Of a stretch of DNA of 64,000 bases, positions 18,095 to 28,752 are shown piece after piece. Under the pieces are notes generated by a model. It was not told the origin of the DNA and did not search any database. It saw only the letters and a program-made list of their open reading frames with translations. The position numbers and the translations under genes were made by a program. How positions within the stretch are numbered: the stretch's first letter is position 1; each line of letters opens with the position of its first letter. Source of the stretch: Deltaproteobacteria bacterium (GTDB lineage: Bacteria > Desulfobacterota > Desulfobulbia > Desulfobulbales > Desulfurivibrionaceae); the NCBI GenBank assembly GCA_021802775.1, contig JAJZRJ010000002.1, forward strand, positions 1 through 64,000, written 5' to 3'.

Positions 18095-18736
18095 ATGGAA
18101 ACAGCACACTGGTCGGAATATGCAAAGTTTTTCGCAGCGCTGCTCGCCATCGTCAACCCCCTGGGCGCGGTGCCGGTCTTCATCAATGTGACGTGCAACC
18201 TGCCGGATCATGCCCGCAAGGAGACGGCCCTCTGGGCGGCCATCGCCACCGCGGTCATTCTCTGGGTCGCGCTTTTGACCGGCGAGGCGGTGCTGCGCTT
18301 CTTCGGCATCTCCATTGGTTCTTTCCGGGTGGGCGGCGGCATCCTTATCCTGCTCATGGCCATCTCCATGCTGCACGCCAAGATGAGTTCGGTGAAGCAC
18401 ACCGAGGAGGAGATGCAGGACGTGGAGGCGCGGGAGTCCATGGCAGTGGTGCCGCTGGGTACCCCGTTGCTGGCTGGACCCGGCGCCATCAGCACCGTGA
18501 TCCTCTATGCCCAGCGCGGCTCCGGCCTCACCCATTACGGGCTGATCGTCGCCGGAATCGGCATTCTTGCGGTCATCACCTGGCTGTTCTTCCGTGCCGC
18601 GTCGCCGGTGGCAGCGTACCTCGGCAAGACCGGCATCAACGTCGTGACCCGCATCATGGGGCTCATCATGGCCGCGGTGGGCGTAGAGTTCATTACCAGC
18701 GGCTTAAAGCAGTTGCTGCCCGTGCTGGCCGGGTGA
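18095..18736 (+). CDS. MarC family (UPF0056) inner-membrane protein
   Basis: A 213-aa protein with six hydrophobic helices, the normal MarC size. Family features are FAALLAIVNPLGAVPVF at the N-terminus and PLGTPLLAGPGAIST in the middle. MarC proteins are NAAT-type permeases of uncertain substrate; the historical link to antibiotic resistance is not supported. It is convergent with prfC and divergent from the YeeE pair. Confidence 0.9.
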   Translation: METAHWSEYAKFFAALLAIVNPLGAVPVFINVTCNLPDHARKETALWAAIATAVILWVALLTGEAVLRFFGISIGSFRVGGGILILLMAISMLHAKMSSVKHTEEEMQDVEARESMAVVPLGTPLLAGPGAISTVILYAQRGSGLTHYGLIVAGIGILAVITWLFFRAASPVAAYLGKTGINVVTRIMGLIMAAVGVEFITSGLKQLLPVLAG

Positions 18737-18772
18737 GCAGGCTGCCGGAAAAACGATCCTTGCAACAACCTG

Positions 18773-20362
<1,590 letters not shown>

Positions 20363-20593
20363 ATGCTCGTTCTCGCAGGTACTGGTGGAGTGCGTTGTGC
20401 CGGCACAGTTGGAAAGAGGCGGCGGACGCAGCAGACGTTCGGGGACTTGGCGGCGGCGGAAACGCGGCAGGCCGCCCGGTCAGATTCTGTTTAGGGCGGC
20501 GTCAGGAAAAACGGGGCGCGGTTGCGGGCCGGCGCCGGGAGGCTGCACAGTTTCATGGCGGGCAACTATACACGTCCACCCTTTTTTCGTCAA

Positions 20594-20626
20594 GGAAGCC
20601 ATCAGGAAGCCATCGGGAAGCCATCT
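20594..20626. repeat. Three tandem copies of an 11-bp unit
   Basis: GGAAGCCATC followed by A, G or T, repeated three times head to tail, lies between the GemA-like gene and prfC. It is probably a slippage product; no function is evident. Confidence 0.85.
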
Positions 20627-20631
20627 GGTGG

Positions 20632-21012
20632 TCACGCCGGCGGCGGGCGGTGGGCCAGGATCTGCTTGAGTGATTCGATCACCTTGCTCGCCTCGCGCCG
20701 GCTCAGCGTGGTGATGGTCTCCTGCCTGTAGTATTTGCGCAGGAAGTTGCGGAAGTGGGTCTGGTCCCAGCCGAGGTCCGTTACCAGGTGCTTGATGAAG
20801 AGCTGCTGGCGGAAGGTGAGCCCCTGCGCATTCACCCGGTAATGGCGGCTGCGGGCGAAATGGCGCATCAGCTTGCGGAAGCCCGCCTCGTCGAGTTCCT
20901 TGGCCGAGCGCCCGCCGGTGATCTTCTCCAGCGCGTCCCGATATTCCTGGTCAGCGAGCCCCAGTTCCTTTTTGACGATGTGGATGACCGCGAGCTTCTT
21001 GTGGTCGAGCAT
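20632..21012 (-). CDS. GemA/Gp16 (DUF1018)-like protein
   Basis: A 126-aa basic protein resembling the phage Mu Gp16/GemA domain: IHIVKKELGLADQEYRDAL then a TGGRSAKEL-type segment, with an HTH-like C-terminal half. GemA modulates host genes in phage Mu. There are no other phage genes around it, so it is either a domesticated copy or a host family sharing the domain. It lies just upstream of prfC in the same direction, but the 11-bp tandem repeats and over 250 bp separate them. Confidence 0.7.
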   Translation of the reverse strand: MLDHKKLAVIHIVKKELGLADQEYRDALEKITGGRSAKELDEAGFRKLMRHFARSRHYRVNAQGLTFRQQLFIKHLVTDLGWDQTHFRNFLRKYYRQETITTLSRREASKVIESLKQILAHRPPPA

Positions 21013-21036
21013 CGTTGCCTCCCTCTTTGCTGGTGC

Positions 21037-21795
21037 CTACCGGATCAACCGCCGCCGGAGAAGCACGATGGCGAGCCAGACAGTGGCCACGGCCAGCAGC
21101 AGCGGCCCGAGAATTTTCATCAGCCACGGCCCTTCGATGCGGCCGTAGCAGAACATGCGGGAGAGGGTGACGATGGGGGTGAGCGGCAGGTGCTCGCAGA
21201 TGAGGCGGGCGGTGGGCGAGAGGGTATCGAGCGGAAAGAAGATGCCGGAGAAGAGAAAGAGCGGGGTGACAACGAGCGAGATGAAGTAGTTGAAGAACTC
21301 GTAGTCGTTGGCCAGGGCGGTCATAATCAGGCCAAAGGCGGCGAAGAAGACGCCGGCGATGAAGAGGATCGGCAGCAGGGCGATGACCCAGGGGCTCGGC
21401 CAGAGGCCGAAGAGGGGCAGGGCCGCCAGCATGATGAGCGCGGCGATGAGCCCCTTGGTGGCGCCCCAGGCGATTTCACCCAGGGCCAGGTCGCGCATGG
21501 TCATGGGTGTGGTGAGGATGGCCTCGTAGGTCTTTTGCAGACTGAGCCGGGTATACGAGCCATAGGTGTTCTCGAAGGCGGCACTGTACATCACCGATGA
21601 GGCGACCAGGCCGGGGGCGAGGAACTGGAGATAGGTGAGGCCGTCGATGGCCGGGACGGCATGGCCCAGGCCGTAGCCCATGGCGAGGAGAAAGAGCAGG
21701 GGCTGGCCCAGGTTGCCGATCAGGGTGGCCGCGATGTGGGTACGCCAGACCAGGGCGTTACGGCGCCAGATTTTCAGGAAGGCAAAGGGCTTCAT
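21037..21795 (-). CDS. ABC-2 type transporter permease (NodJ-like)
   Basis: A 252-aa membrane protein with six hydrophobic helices in the ABC-2/NodJ pattern, including FLFSGIFFPLDTL near the C-terminus, a strong mark of this exporter family. It forms the membrane channel for the ATPase encoded immediately upstream, with which it overlaps by 4 bp. Substrate may be a lipid, glycan or drug and is not predictable. Confidence 0.88.
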   Translation of the reverse strand: MKPFAFLKIWRRNALVWRTHIAATLIGNLGQPLLFLLAMGYGLGHAVPAIDGLTYLQFLAPGLVASSVMYSAAFENTYGSYTRLSLQKTYEAILTTPMTMRDLALGEIAWGATKGLIAALIMLAALPLFGLWPSPWVIALLPILFIAGVFFAAFGLIMTALANDYEFFNYFISLVVTPLFLFSGIFFPLDTLSPTARLICEHLPLTPIVTLSRMFCYGRIEGPWLMKILGPLLLAVATVWLAIVLLRRRLIR

Positions 21796-22748
21796 GACTC
21801 TCTGAGCGAGCGGCCGGTGAGCTGGATGAAGAGGTCTTCGAGGTTGGCTGGCCGCCGCAGCCAGCCCCGCGATTTTTTGAGTAGTGCTTCCAGATGATCG
21901 CATTCCTTTTTGGCGTAGATGTAGAGGGTGCCCCCGACCCGCTCGCTCACCGCATCGCAGCCGGCCAGTTCCCGTCGCAAGAGATCGAGTTCGGCATCGG
22001 TGCCTTCCACCTCGAAGACCTCGATGCCGACCAGGTCGGTGATCAGCTGCCGGGGCTCGCCCTGAGCGACGATGCGGCCATGATCGATGATCAGCACCTG
22101 GTCGCTCAGGCGGGCGACCTCGTCGAGGTAATGGCTGGTCAGGAGCATGGTGGTGCCGCCGGCCTTGAGCGCCTGCAGCCGCTCCCACATGAGATGGCGG
22201 GCCTGGGGATCGAGGCCGATGGTCGGCTCGTCGAGGATGAGCAGTTGCGGCTCGTTGATCAGTGCCCGGGCCAGCAGGAGACGGCGGCGCTGGCCGCCGG
22301 AGAGCTGGCCGATCACCTCGCCGCGCCGGGATTCCAGGGCGAAGAAATGGAGCAGCTCGGCGGCGCGTTCTCGGGCCACGTTGCGAGGGATGCTGTAGTA
22401 GCTGGCATAGAGGAGCAGGTTCTGTTCCACGGTGAGATCGGGGTCGAGGCTGTCCGCCTGGGGCACCACGCCGATTCTGGCCTTGATCGCGGCGAGCTTT
22501 TGCGGTACCGGCAGGTCGAAGAGCCGGATGGCGCCGGCTGATTTTTGCACCAGGCCGAGCAGCATGTTGATGGTGGTGGTCTTGCCCGCGCCGTTGGGGC
22601 CCAAGAAGCCGACGCACTCGCCCGGGGCCACGCTGAAGTCGATGGCATTGACTGCGGTACGGTTGCCGAAACGCTTGGTGAGTCCGCTGACGGCAAGGAG
22701 CGGCGCGGTCGGGCCGGCGGGGTGATTCGGCATGGCAACGGGGTTCAT
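21792..22748 (-). CDS. ABC transporter ATP-binding protein (NodI-like)
   Basis: A cytoplasmic ATPase of about 318 aa: Walker A GPNGAGKTTT, signature LSGGQRRRL, Walker B LLILDEPTIGLDP. The NodI/CcmA-type C-terminal extension ends in LEDLFIQLTGRSLRES. It powers the NodJ-like permease that follows with a 4-bp overlap. Three close ATGs (22760, 22748, 22733) are possible. A TATAAT overlaps the first, so I chose the second, implying a very short or leaderless mRNA; this start is uncertain. Confidence 0.88.
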   Translation of the reverse strand: MNPVAMPNHPAGPTAPLLAVSGLTKRFGNRTAVNAIDFSVAPGECVGFLGPNGAGKTTTINMLLGLVQKSAGAIRLFDLPVPQKLAAIKARIGVVPQADSLDPDLTVEQNLLLYASYYSIPRNVARERAAELLHFFALESRRGEVIGQLSGGQRRRLLLARALINEPQLLILDEPTIGLDPQARHLMWERLQALKAGGTTMLLTSHYLDEVARLSDQVLIIDHGRIVAQGEPRQLITDLVGIEVFEVEGTDAELDLLRRELAGCDAVSERVGGTLYIYAKKECDHLEALLKKSRGWLRRPANLEDLFIQLTGRSLRES

Positions 22749-22803
22749 GATTGGTGCCATTATAACGGCAAGTTGGGCTGGTTGGCCAGTATTGTCTGGG
22801 CGG

Positions 22804-23418
22804 TTATGGCCATAAATGGCGCGCGGCCAGTTCGGCAAAGAAGGTCTCGGTATCGCGGAAGTGGTGGGCCTGCCAGCCTTGGGCCGTGGCCCGTTCGATG
22901 TGGCCGTGATTGTCGTCGATGAACCAGGCGGCTTCCGGTGCCAAGCCGAGTTGCCGGGTCATGTCGCTGAAAAGGGAGCTGTCCCGCTTGGTCTTGCCGA
23001 GGCGGAAGCTGTTGAAGACCTGGTCGAACGCGCCAAAGAAGCGGTCGCGTTGGTCGAGCCGTTCCAGCCAGTCGGTCTGGTCGCTCAGGATGTAGAGCTT
23101 GAGCCCGTGTTGCCGTAAGCGGCGCACCGCTTCGATCATCCGCGGCCGCAGCACGAAGCCGGTGAGGATCTCGTTGGTCAACTCCGCATCGGTGCCGGTG
23201 ATGCCGGTTTTTTCCCGCACCAGAGACCAGAAATGGTGTTCGTCGGTCCGGCCGGTGACAAAACCGCAGCCGTAGATGATCTCGGTGACGGTTTCGAAAA
23301 AGGGCTCGCCAGGCAGCCCGTGTTGGGCCGCGATGGCGAGCAGCCCCTGGTGGTAGCCCTCCTCGGCGAGCACGCCGCCGTAGTCGAAAAAGGCGGCCCG
23401 CGGTTTGGGCGGGGTCAC
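22804..23418 (-). CDS. HAD-superfamily hydrolase
   Basis: A 204-aa phosphatase-like protein with the Rossmann-like HAD motifs: FFDYGGV (nucleophile Asp12, second Asp replaced by Gly14, as in several HAD subfamilies), LYILSD, a lysine in LGKTKRD, and WFIDDN. The start is a GTG overlapping the htpX stop (GTGA), so translation is coupled. Likely a small-metabolite phosphatase or dehalogenase; substrate unknown. Confidence 0.87.
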   Translation of the reverse strand: MTPPKPRAAFFDYGGVLAEEGYHQGLLAIAAQHGLPGEPFFETVTEIIYGCGFVTGRTDEHHFWSLVREKTGITGTDAELTNEILTGFVLRPRMIEAVRRLRQHGLKLYILSDQTDWLERLDQRDRFFGAFDQVFNSFRLGKTKRDSSLFSDMTRQLGLAPEAAWFIDDNHGHIERATAQGWQAHHFRDTETFFAELAARHLWP

Positions 23419-24272
23419 GCGCCGCGGCCCATGGCGAGCAGGCGCTTGATGCGTTCCGCCATGGGCGGATGGGTGCTGAAGAGGCTGGCGATCGAACCGC
23501 CGGCGAGCGGGTTGACGATGTACATCTGGGCGGTGGCCGGATTGACGTTCATGGGCAGCCGTTCGTTGGACTCCTCCAGCCGCTTCAGCGCACTGGCCAG
23601 CGAGGCCGGGTGGCCGCAGATCTTGGCGCCGGTGGTGTCGGCCAGGTACTCGCGGCTGCGGGAGATGGCCATCTGGACGAGCATGGCGGCGATGGGGGCG
23701 ACGATCATCATGACGATGCCGCCGATGAGACCGCCGCTGTCGCCTTCGTCGTCGCTGCTACGGCCGCCGCCGAAGAGCATGGCCCACTGGGCCATGGTGG
23801 CGAGGTAGCTGATGGCGCCGGCCATCACCGCGGCAATGGAGCTGATCAGGATGTCGCGGTTTTTGATGTGGGCCAGCTCATGGGCCAGCACCCCTTCCAG
23901 TTCCTCGCGGTTGAGGATGCGCCGCAGCCCGGCGGTGACCGCCACCGCCGAGTGCTTGGGGTTGCGGCCGGTGGCAAAGGCATTGGGGGTTTCCTGCGGC
24001 ATCACGTAGACCCGCGGCTTGGGCAGCCCTGCCCGGCTGGCCAGGGATTCCACCAGGCGGTGCAGTTCCGGTTCCTCCTGGGGTGAGACCTCGCGGGCGC
24101 CGCTCATGGCCAGCGCCATCTTGTCGCTGAACCAGTAGGCGAAGAAGTTCATGGCGAGTGCCATGATGAAGGCCATGGTCATGCCCTGCGAGCCGCCGAG
24201 GGCCTGGCCGGCGGCCATGAAAAGGGCGGTGAGCACCGCCATCAGGACAAAGGTTTTCAGCATATTGTTCAT
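23415..24272 (-). CDS. htpX: Zinc metalloprotease HtpX (M48B)
   Basis: A 285-aa inner-membrane protease that degrades misfolded membrane proteins. Two N-terminal helices, then HELAH (zinc His131 and His135, catalytic Glu132), then a second hydrophobic pair and SREYLAD supplying the third zinc ligand. GGAGG lies 8 nt before the ATG. Length and layout match E. coli HtpX. Regulation by envelope stress is expected from the family but no operator is seen. Confidence 0.94.
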   Translation of the reverse strand: MNNMLKTFVLMAVLTALFMAAGQALGGSQGMTMAFIMALAMNFFAYWFSDKMALAMSGAREVSPQEEPELHRLVESLASRAGLPKPRVYVMPQETPNAFATGRNPKHSAVAVTAGLRRILNREELEGVLAHELAHIKNRDILISSIAAVMAGAISYLATMAQWAMLFGGGRSSDDEGDSGGLIGGIVMMIVAPIAAMLVQMAISRSREYLADTTGAKICGHPASLASALKRLEESNERLPMNVNPATAQMYIVNPLAGGSIASLFSTHPPMAERIKRLLAMGRGA

Positions 24273-24370
24273 GGTGGATTCCTCCGAAGCATGATAAAGA
24301 CATCCCCGCAGCGAAAAGGTTCCGCCCGGGGGTAGTATAAGAACGGGATTGGGATTGTCAAGGGAGGCGC

Positions 24371-24592
24371 TCAGTCGCGGCGGGGCCATTCTTCGCTGGT
24401 TTTGCCGCCGGTAAGATAGCAGAAGCGATCCCACTCGAATTCGCGGCCGGAAACCGGGCAGCGCAACGCGACCTTGCGCTCGGAAAGGCCGATCACCTCC
24501 CAGTCGCCCCGGCGCGGGCCGCTGGTGATCCGGATCTTTTGGCCGACGCTGAAGGGATAGGGCTCGAAGAGGATGACGTTGTCGACAATCAT
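24371..24592 (-). CDS. Conserved hypothetical 73-aa protein
   Basis: A compact soluble protein with an SH3-like look: [21 protein letters not shown], then [21 protein letters not shown]. Two cysteines could bind metal. No signal peptide or membrane helix. The start at an internal ATG avoids an upstream low-complexity extension. It lies between htpX and the Smr gene on the same strand. I do not recognise a named family. Confidence 0.6.
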   Translation of the reverse strand: MIVDNVILFEPYPFSVGQKIRITSGPRRGDWEVIGLSERKVALRCPVSGREFEWDRFCYLTGGKTSEEWPRRD

Positions 24593-24673
24593 GATTGAAA
24601 TATACCATGACCGCAGGCGGCGGCCAAGGAGAGATGAAACCGCCAAACGTTCCCCGCCGCGCCTCGGCAGATC

Positions 24674-25168
24674 TTACAGATAGACGATCACCGAACCGCT
24701 CCGTTCCTTCTCCTTATTTTCCCAGCGGAAGGCGACGATGGCGCCATTTTTCTTGAGCAACCGCAGTTCGCTTTCCACCAGGTCCCGCAGCACCGGGCCA
24801 CCGGGGGAGTGTAACCCCTTGCCGGTGATGATACGGACCGTGCGCAATGCCGTGCGGCCAGCCTGGGCAAGAAAGCGGTGCAGAGCGGTTTCCGCCTCGG
24901 CGGCGGTGAGACCGTGGCAATCGCATTTCGCCTGGGGCGGCGGATAGTTTTTGAGTTGTTCGCCAAGGCGGGCGGATGGGCGGCGTGCCTCCTGGTCCGT
25001 GAGATGATCCGGTACCTCGCTGGCAATCCCGGCGGCCAGGGCCTCGGCAAAGCCGCTGGTCGCGGCGTCGCCCGCCTGGAAAAAGGTGGCCGGATCGGCG
25101 TCCTCCGGCAGGCGCGGGATGGCCCGTCGGCTGGCCTGGCTGGGTGGTTTGCGGGGGCGATTGACCAT
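24674..25168 (-). CDS. Smr-domain protein
   Basis: A 164-aa protein whose C-terminal half is an Smr domain (as at the end of MutS2): [11 protein letters not shown], then [10 protein letters not shown], followed by PVLRDLVE. Smr domains nick or cleave nucleic acids, and stand-alone copies are linked to RNA or ribosome rescue in E. coli (SmrA, SmrB). The N-terminal 80 residues are low-complexity. No partner is adjacent. Confidence 0.87.
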   Translation of the reverse strand: MVNRPRKPPSQASRRAIPRLPEDADPATFFQAGDAATSGFAEALAAGIASEVPDHLTDQEARRPSARLGEQLKNYPPPQAKCDCHGLTAAEAETALHRFLAQAGRTALRTVRIITGKGLHSPGGPVLRDLVESELRLLKKNGAIVAFRWENKEKERSGSVIVYL

Positions 25169-25409
25169 AATGACCCATCATACCCTGTCAGGCCAAAAAA
25201 ATGAACGGCCCATTCCGGCGGCGTTGCCCGTCAGTCGGGAATTTAAGTTGTAACTTATGTGCTGACGTGCTTTTTTTGCTGGTTCGCCGGGGTGGGTGCT
25301 GCTACAATGACTCCCAACTGTTCGTGGTCAGCGTCCGGGGCCGCGGAACGGGCGCTACAGCAAGAGGGGGGCCTCGGCTGAAGCGTCTCCATGGTGTTTA
25401 GGAGATTGC

Positions 25410-26312
25410 ATGGCCAAGAAACTGTACTTTATCGTGACCAGTGAACGGGGCGAAACCCGCACCTTTACACTGACCAGCCGTACCATCAAGGGCATCTTCT
25501 TGGGTTTCGCCGTGGTAACGCTTGTCAGCGCCTTCGGTTGGGGGCTGTCGGTGGAAAATGTGACCTTGCGGGCCAGAACCCTTGCGGCCACGAGCGAACT
25601 GGCCATGGTGCGGCAGCAGAATCAGGTCATCCTGGCCAATGCCGCCCGGCAGGAGCGCGAGCAGCGGGTGCTGCTCGATACAGCCCTCACCGAACTGAAG
25701 CAACGCACCCAGACCATCGAGTCGATCCTTTCCACCGTCGGCGTGAGCGTCAACGTGAAAGAAAGCCGCGCCAGTGCCGGTGGTCCGTATCGTAGCCTGC
25801 CTGAAGATTCCATCGAAAACCTGACCTTCAAGGTAGATCACTACCTTAAGACCGTGCAGTCCCTGCCGCTCGGCCCGCCGGTGGGTGGTACCGTTTCCTC
25901 GACGTTCGGCCGGCGGATCGACCCGATGAACGGCCTGGCCGCCTTCCATGAGGGGGTCGATATCCGCGAAGCGCGGGGGGCCAAGATAAAGGCCCCGGCG
26001 GCCGGTACCGTGCTCCGGAGCGCCTTTGACGGCGGCTACGGCAACTTCATCGTCCTTGACCACGGCAACCATTTCCGGACCCGCTACCTGCACCTGCAGA
26101 AGAGTCTGGTCCGGCCCGGCGATTCGGTCAAGCGCGGTGCGGTCATCGGCCTGGTCGGCAATACCGGTCGCAGCACCGGCGCACATCTCCATTATGAAGT
26201 TTCTTACCGCGACCGCCCACTCGATCCGCTCAAATTCATGCGGATCGCCTCCTACATAAAGGGGCGCGGCCATAGCGCTGCCAATTCGCCCGCTAAGGGG
26301 GCGTCCCGGTAA
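25410..26312 (+). CDS. M23 family metallopeptidase (LytM-type murein hydrolase)
   Basis: A 300-aa periplasmic protein anchored by an N-terminal helix (about residues 28-46), with a coiled coil (about 55-110) and a C-terminal LytM domain. Zinc ligands are visible as His180 and Asp184 in FHEGVDI and His259/His261 in AHLHYEV, with a further His228. All catalytic residues are present, so it should cut peptidoglycan cross-links. It precedes a bactofilin by 25 bp, the pairing found in cell-shape modules. Confidence 0.92.
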   Translation: MAKKLYFIVTSERGETRTFTLTSRTIKGIFLGFAVVTLVSAFGWGLSVENVTLRARTLAATSELAMVRQQNQVILANAARQEREQRVLLDTALTELKQRTQTIESILSTVGVSVNVKESRASAGGPYRSLPEDSIENLTFKVDHYLKTVQSLPLGPPVGGTVSSTFGRRIDPMNGLAAFHEGVDIREARGAKIKAPAAGTVLRSAFDGGYGNFIVLDHGNHFRTRYLHLQKSLVRPGDSVKRGAVIGLVGNTGRSTGAHLHYEVSYRDRPLDPLKFMRIASYIKGRGHSAANSPAKGASR

Positions 26313-26337
26313 ACCCTTACCGTGTTCAGGTGATGCC

Positions 26338-26820
26338 ATGTTTTTCAGAAAGGATGCGGACACCGCGCTCAATGACCGCAGCAAGGATGTGGTCACCAGT
26401 ATCATTGGCATGGAGATGCAGATGGTTGGCGATATCTCCTTCAAGGGCAAGCTGCGCCTCGACGGCAAGGTCGAGGGGAATATCCAGGGGGATTACCTGA
26501 TTCTGGGCGACAACGGCATCATCATCGGCGATATCATGGTCAACACCTTTGTCTGCGCCGGTCGGGTGCAGGGCAATGTCAACGTCAAGACGCTCCAGGT
26601 CATCAAGAGCGGCACCATCAACGGCAAGGTGGAGACTGCGGATCTGGCGGTGGAATCCGGCGCGGCTTTGAACGGCGAGATCAAGTCCCGGGCCAAGGAG
26701 CTGCGATTGTTGCCCGGCACCGCCATTCCCCAGGAGGAATGGGATGCCCGGGTGCAAGAGGCGGCAGCCTCCAAGATAACCCATCCGGCCAAGGGCAGAC
26801 AACAGCCTGGTTCCAACTGA
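26338..26820 (+). CDS. Bactofilin (polymer-forming cytoskeletal protein)
   Basis: A 160-aa protein with the bactofilin beta-helix: repeated hydrophobic and glycine turns (DGKVEGNIQGD, CAGRVQGNVN, KSGTINGKVETADLAVE) between disordered ends. Bactofilins polymerise without nucleotide and position peptidoglycan enzymes. The preceding M23 gene is the likely client, together probably shaping the cell envelope. Confidence 0.92.
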   Translation: MFFRKDADTALNDRSKDVVTSIIGMEMQMVGDISFKGKLRLDGKVEGNIQGDYLILGDNGIIIGDIMVNTFVCAGRVQGNVNVKTLQVIKSGTINGKVETADLAVESGAALNGEIKSRAKELRLLPGTAIPQEEWDARVQEAAASKITHPAKGRQQPGSN

Positions 26821-27070
26821 CCTGAATCCGTGACGGCTTCGCGCTTGATTAGGTGATATCCGGCTGTTGCCGCTGTTCAATGTCAAGGCCACCGCTTTGT
26901 CCTGGTTCACCCCGCCGCCCTGCGGGGCGACCGATAACGGCGCATCTGCCGCGTTGGCGACTCGTTGATATACCAGGTGTATCATCAACATCGTCGCCGC
27001 CTTGCCTCTGCACCGTTCTCGAACGCTCACGGATTCAGGACTGAGATAATGCGGTATCTGCCTGCAAGCG

Positions 27071-27110
27071 AACGGCCCGGTGGCACTCGGTGTCCCGGGC
27101 CGTTTTGTTG
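27071..27110 (+). terminator. Intrinsic terminator, plus strand
   Basis: A perfect 10-bp GC-rich stem (AACGGCCCGG with its complement) around a 14-nt loop, followed by TTTTG. It would end the M23-bactofilin transcript or any small RNA from the region before it. Confidence 0.8.
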
Positions 27111-27361
27111 CGGTTTTCATGAGCCGGGAAGGGTGGCGCGCAGCGCCTGTTCGTAGGCCGCTCTGGGGGGGGCCGGGTTGAAGCAGACCGGCAGCACCCG
27201 GGTCAGGTCGGGATTGGCGGCCGGGGTGCGGAGCCCATATCGGCCGGCACAATCTTTTTTTCGTCCATCGCTCTTCTGCCGCGTTGCTTCGGAACCGATC
27301 TCCACCGCCAAACAACCGCCGGAGATTGGGACCAGTCTGGTCCGGCGTGTGCACAATTACC

Positions 27362-27389
27362 AAAAAAAAGACGGGCCAGGTGGCCCGTC
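27362..27389 (-). terminator. Intrinsic terminator of the aldolase gene
   Basis: On the minus strand GACGGGCC and GGCCCGTC form an 8-bp stem with a 4-nt loop, followed by eight T residues, about 30 bp after the aldolase stop. Confidence 0.85.
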
Positions 27390-27418
27390 CGAGGCGAATC
27401 TTTGGCGCGAGGGCCTCG

Positions 27419-28363
27419 TTAGCCCACGACGCTGGTGCTCTGGTCGTAGAATTCGAGCACCTTGTCCTTGCTGGCGGACTCCATGTGGGCCATGGCGGCG
27501 CGGGGGTGCTGGTTCATGACTCCGCCGACCATGTAGGGGATGAAATAGCCCCAGTCGATCTTCTCCCGCCAGGGCAGGATCTCCTCCTCGATGACCTTGA
27601 TCAGCGGCCGGACGTTGAATTTGGGGTTCTTGAGGAAGGAGATCAGGAGCTCGGAGGGGCAGTTGCCGGCGCCGCGGCCCATGCCGTAGAGGGTGGCGTC
27701 CAGATAGTTGATGCCGCAGATGATGGAGGAGATGGTGTTGGCAAAGGCGAGCTGCTGGTTGTTGTGGGCGTGGATCCCGATGGTCTTGCCCGGCAGCCGC
27801 TCCATGTATTTCCTGGCCAGCACGTCGATGTCTTCGGAGTAGAAGGCGCCGTAGCTGTCCACCAGGTAGATGACCGGCACCCGGCTCTTGGCCAGGTCGT
27901 CCAGCGCTTCATCCAGGTCGCGCGGACCCACGGTGGAGACGGCCATCAGGTTGATGGTGGTCTCGTAGCCCTTGTCCTGGCAGTGGTGCGCCAGGGCGAT
28001 GGCCTTGTCAACCTGATGCACGTAGCAGGCTACCCGCACCATGTCGAGCACGCTCTCCGACTTGGGGCGGATGTCATCGTACTCGATGCGGCCGATATCG
28101 GCCATGGCCGAGAATTTGATCTTTTTTTCCGTGTCGCCGATGATCCGCAGCAGATCCTCTTCGGCGCAGAATTTCCAGGGGCCGACCTCGGCGCGGGAAA
28201 AGGCGGATTCGGAGCTCAGGTAGCCGATTTCCATGTAATCGACGCCCGCCTCGGTGAGCGCATGGTAGACGGCGCGGACAAACTTGTCGTCGAACTGCCA
28301 TTTGTTCATCAGGCCGCCGTCGCGGACGGTACAGTCGATGACCTTGATTTCCGGTCTGTACAT
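27419..28363 (-). CDS. DRE-TIM metallolyase (HMGL-like aldolase family)
   Basis: A 314-aa TIM-barrel protein. DCTVRDGG (metal-binding Asp10, catalytic Arg14-Asp15) is the DRE-TIM signature, and HAHNN supplies His198, His200 and Asn201. The family includes 4-hydroxy-2-oxovalerate aldolases and homocitrate synthase-like enzymes that make or break C-C bonds with an enolate intermediate. No acetaldehyde dehydrogenase is adjacent, so pathway assignment is not possible. Comparable stand-alone aldolases occur in polysaccharide loci. Confidence 0.85.
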   Translation of the reverse strand: MYRPEIKVIDCTVRDGGLMNKWQFDDKFVRAVYHALTEAGVDYMEIGYLSSESAFSRAEVGPWKFCAEEDLLRIIGDTEKKIKFSAMADIGRIEYDDIRPKSESVLDMVRVACYVHQVDKAIALAHHCQDKGYETTINLMAVSTVGPRDLDEALDDLAKSRVPVIYLVDSYGAFYSEDIDVLARKYMERLPGKTIGIHAHNNQQLAFANTISSIICGINYLDATLYGMGRGAGNCPSELLISFLKNPKFNVRPLIKVIEEEILPWREKIDWGYFIPYMVGGVMNQHPRAAMAHMESASKDKVLEFYDQSTSVVG

Positions 28364-28752
28364 AACCCACCTTCACATGGTAAAATTTTTTTCAGTAATG
28401 AAAACCAACACAATACTTGCCCTTGGTTTTTATCGCAATTAAATCATGTCGATGGGGGGATTTTTTGTTGACAGCCCGGCTGAACTTCATTACAAAAAAA
28501 GTACTTGGATCAAGGGATTGAAGCACATGCATGCCATGCTAATCTTTCATTTTGGCACAAAATATAGTTAGGCAGTGACCTCGTCACCACATCGTAAATC
28601 GGTGTGCGCGGGTCAGGTGTTATAAGTGTAGTATCTTATGTGTTAATCCCGCGTAAGCGGCAGCGTATCTCGAACGCAGTAAAATTTCAAGAAGTCTCAC
28701 CTCGCGTTTCGCTGGTCAGCCCAACTCTTATTGTCTGCAAGGGGGCATTGCC
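28364..28752. other. AT-rich intergenic region upstream of the orphan methyltransferase
   Basis: No gene is seen. Base composition is clearly lower in GC than the neighbours (17 of 60 bases G or C at 28381-28440 by hand count). A candidate sigma-70 promoter for the downstream methyltransferase is TTGACA at 28468-28473 with TACAAA at 28491-28496 (17-bp spacer). A perfect short dyad, GTGAC-CTC-GTCAC, lies at 28575-28587. The composition points to foreign DNA. Confidence 0.5.

Larger units (their letters stand above)
26821..27418. other. Structured intergenic region of about 600 bp
   Basis: No convincing gene. The first 290 bp hold nested hairpins and end in a strong plus-strand terminator. The hairpins are CGCCC-TGCG-GGGCG near 26920-26933 and an imperfect 43-nt hairpin at 26956-26998, GGCGAC...GTCGCC outside and GTTGAT...ATCAAC inside. 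The rest contains short open frames without family resemblance, then the terminator of the downstream aldolase gene. It could be a long 3' UTR of the bactofilin operon or a small RNA. Confidence 0.4.

Noticed and set aside
20594-20626. The tandem 11-bp repeats as a CRISPR array
   Set aside because: The units are contiguous with no spacers and far too short; no cas genes are nearby.
26956-26998. The hairpin as a known riboswitch or tmRNA/SRP element
   Set aside because: None of the conserved cores of c-di-GMP, cobalamin, tmRNA or 4.5S RNA could be found around it.
27114-27358. A minus-strand 79-codon frame between the bactofilin and aldolase genes
   Set aside because: No start with a ribosome site, no family signature, and it lies downstream of the aldolase terminator with low-complexity composition.
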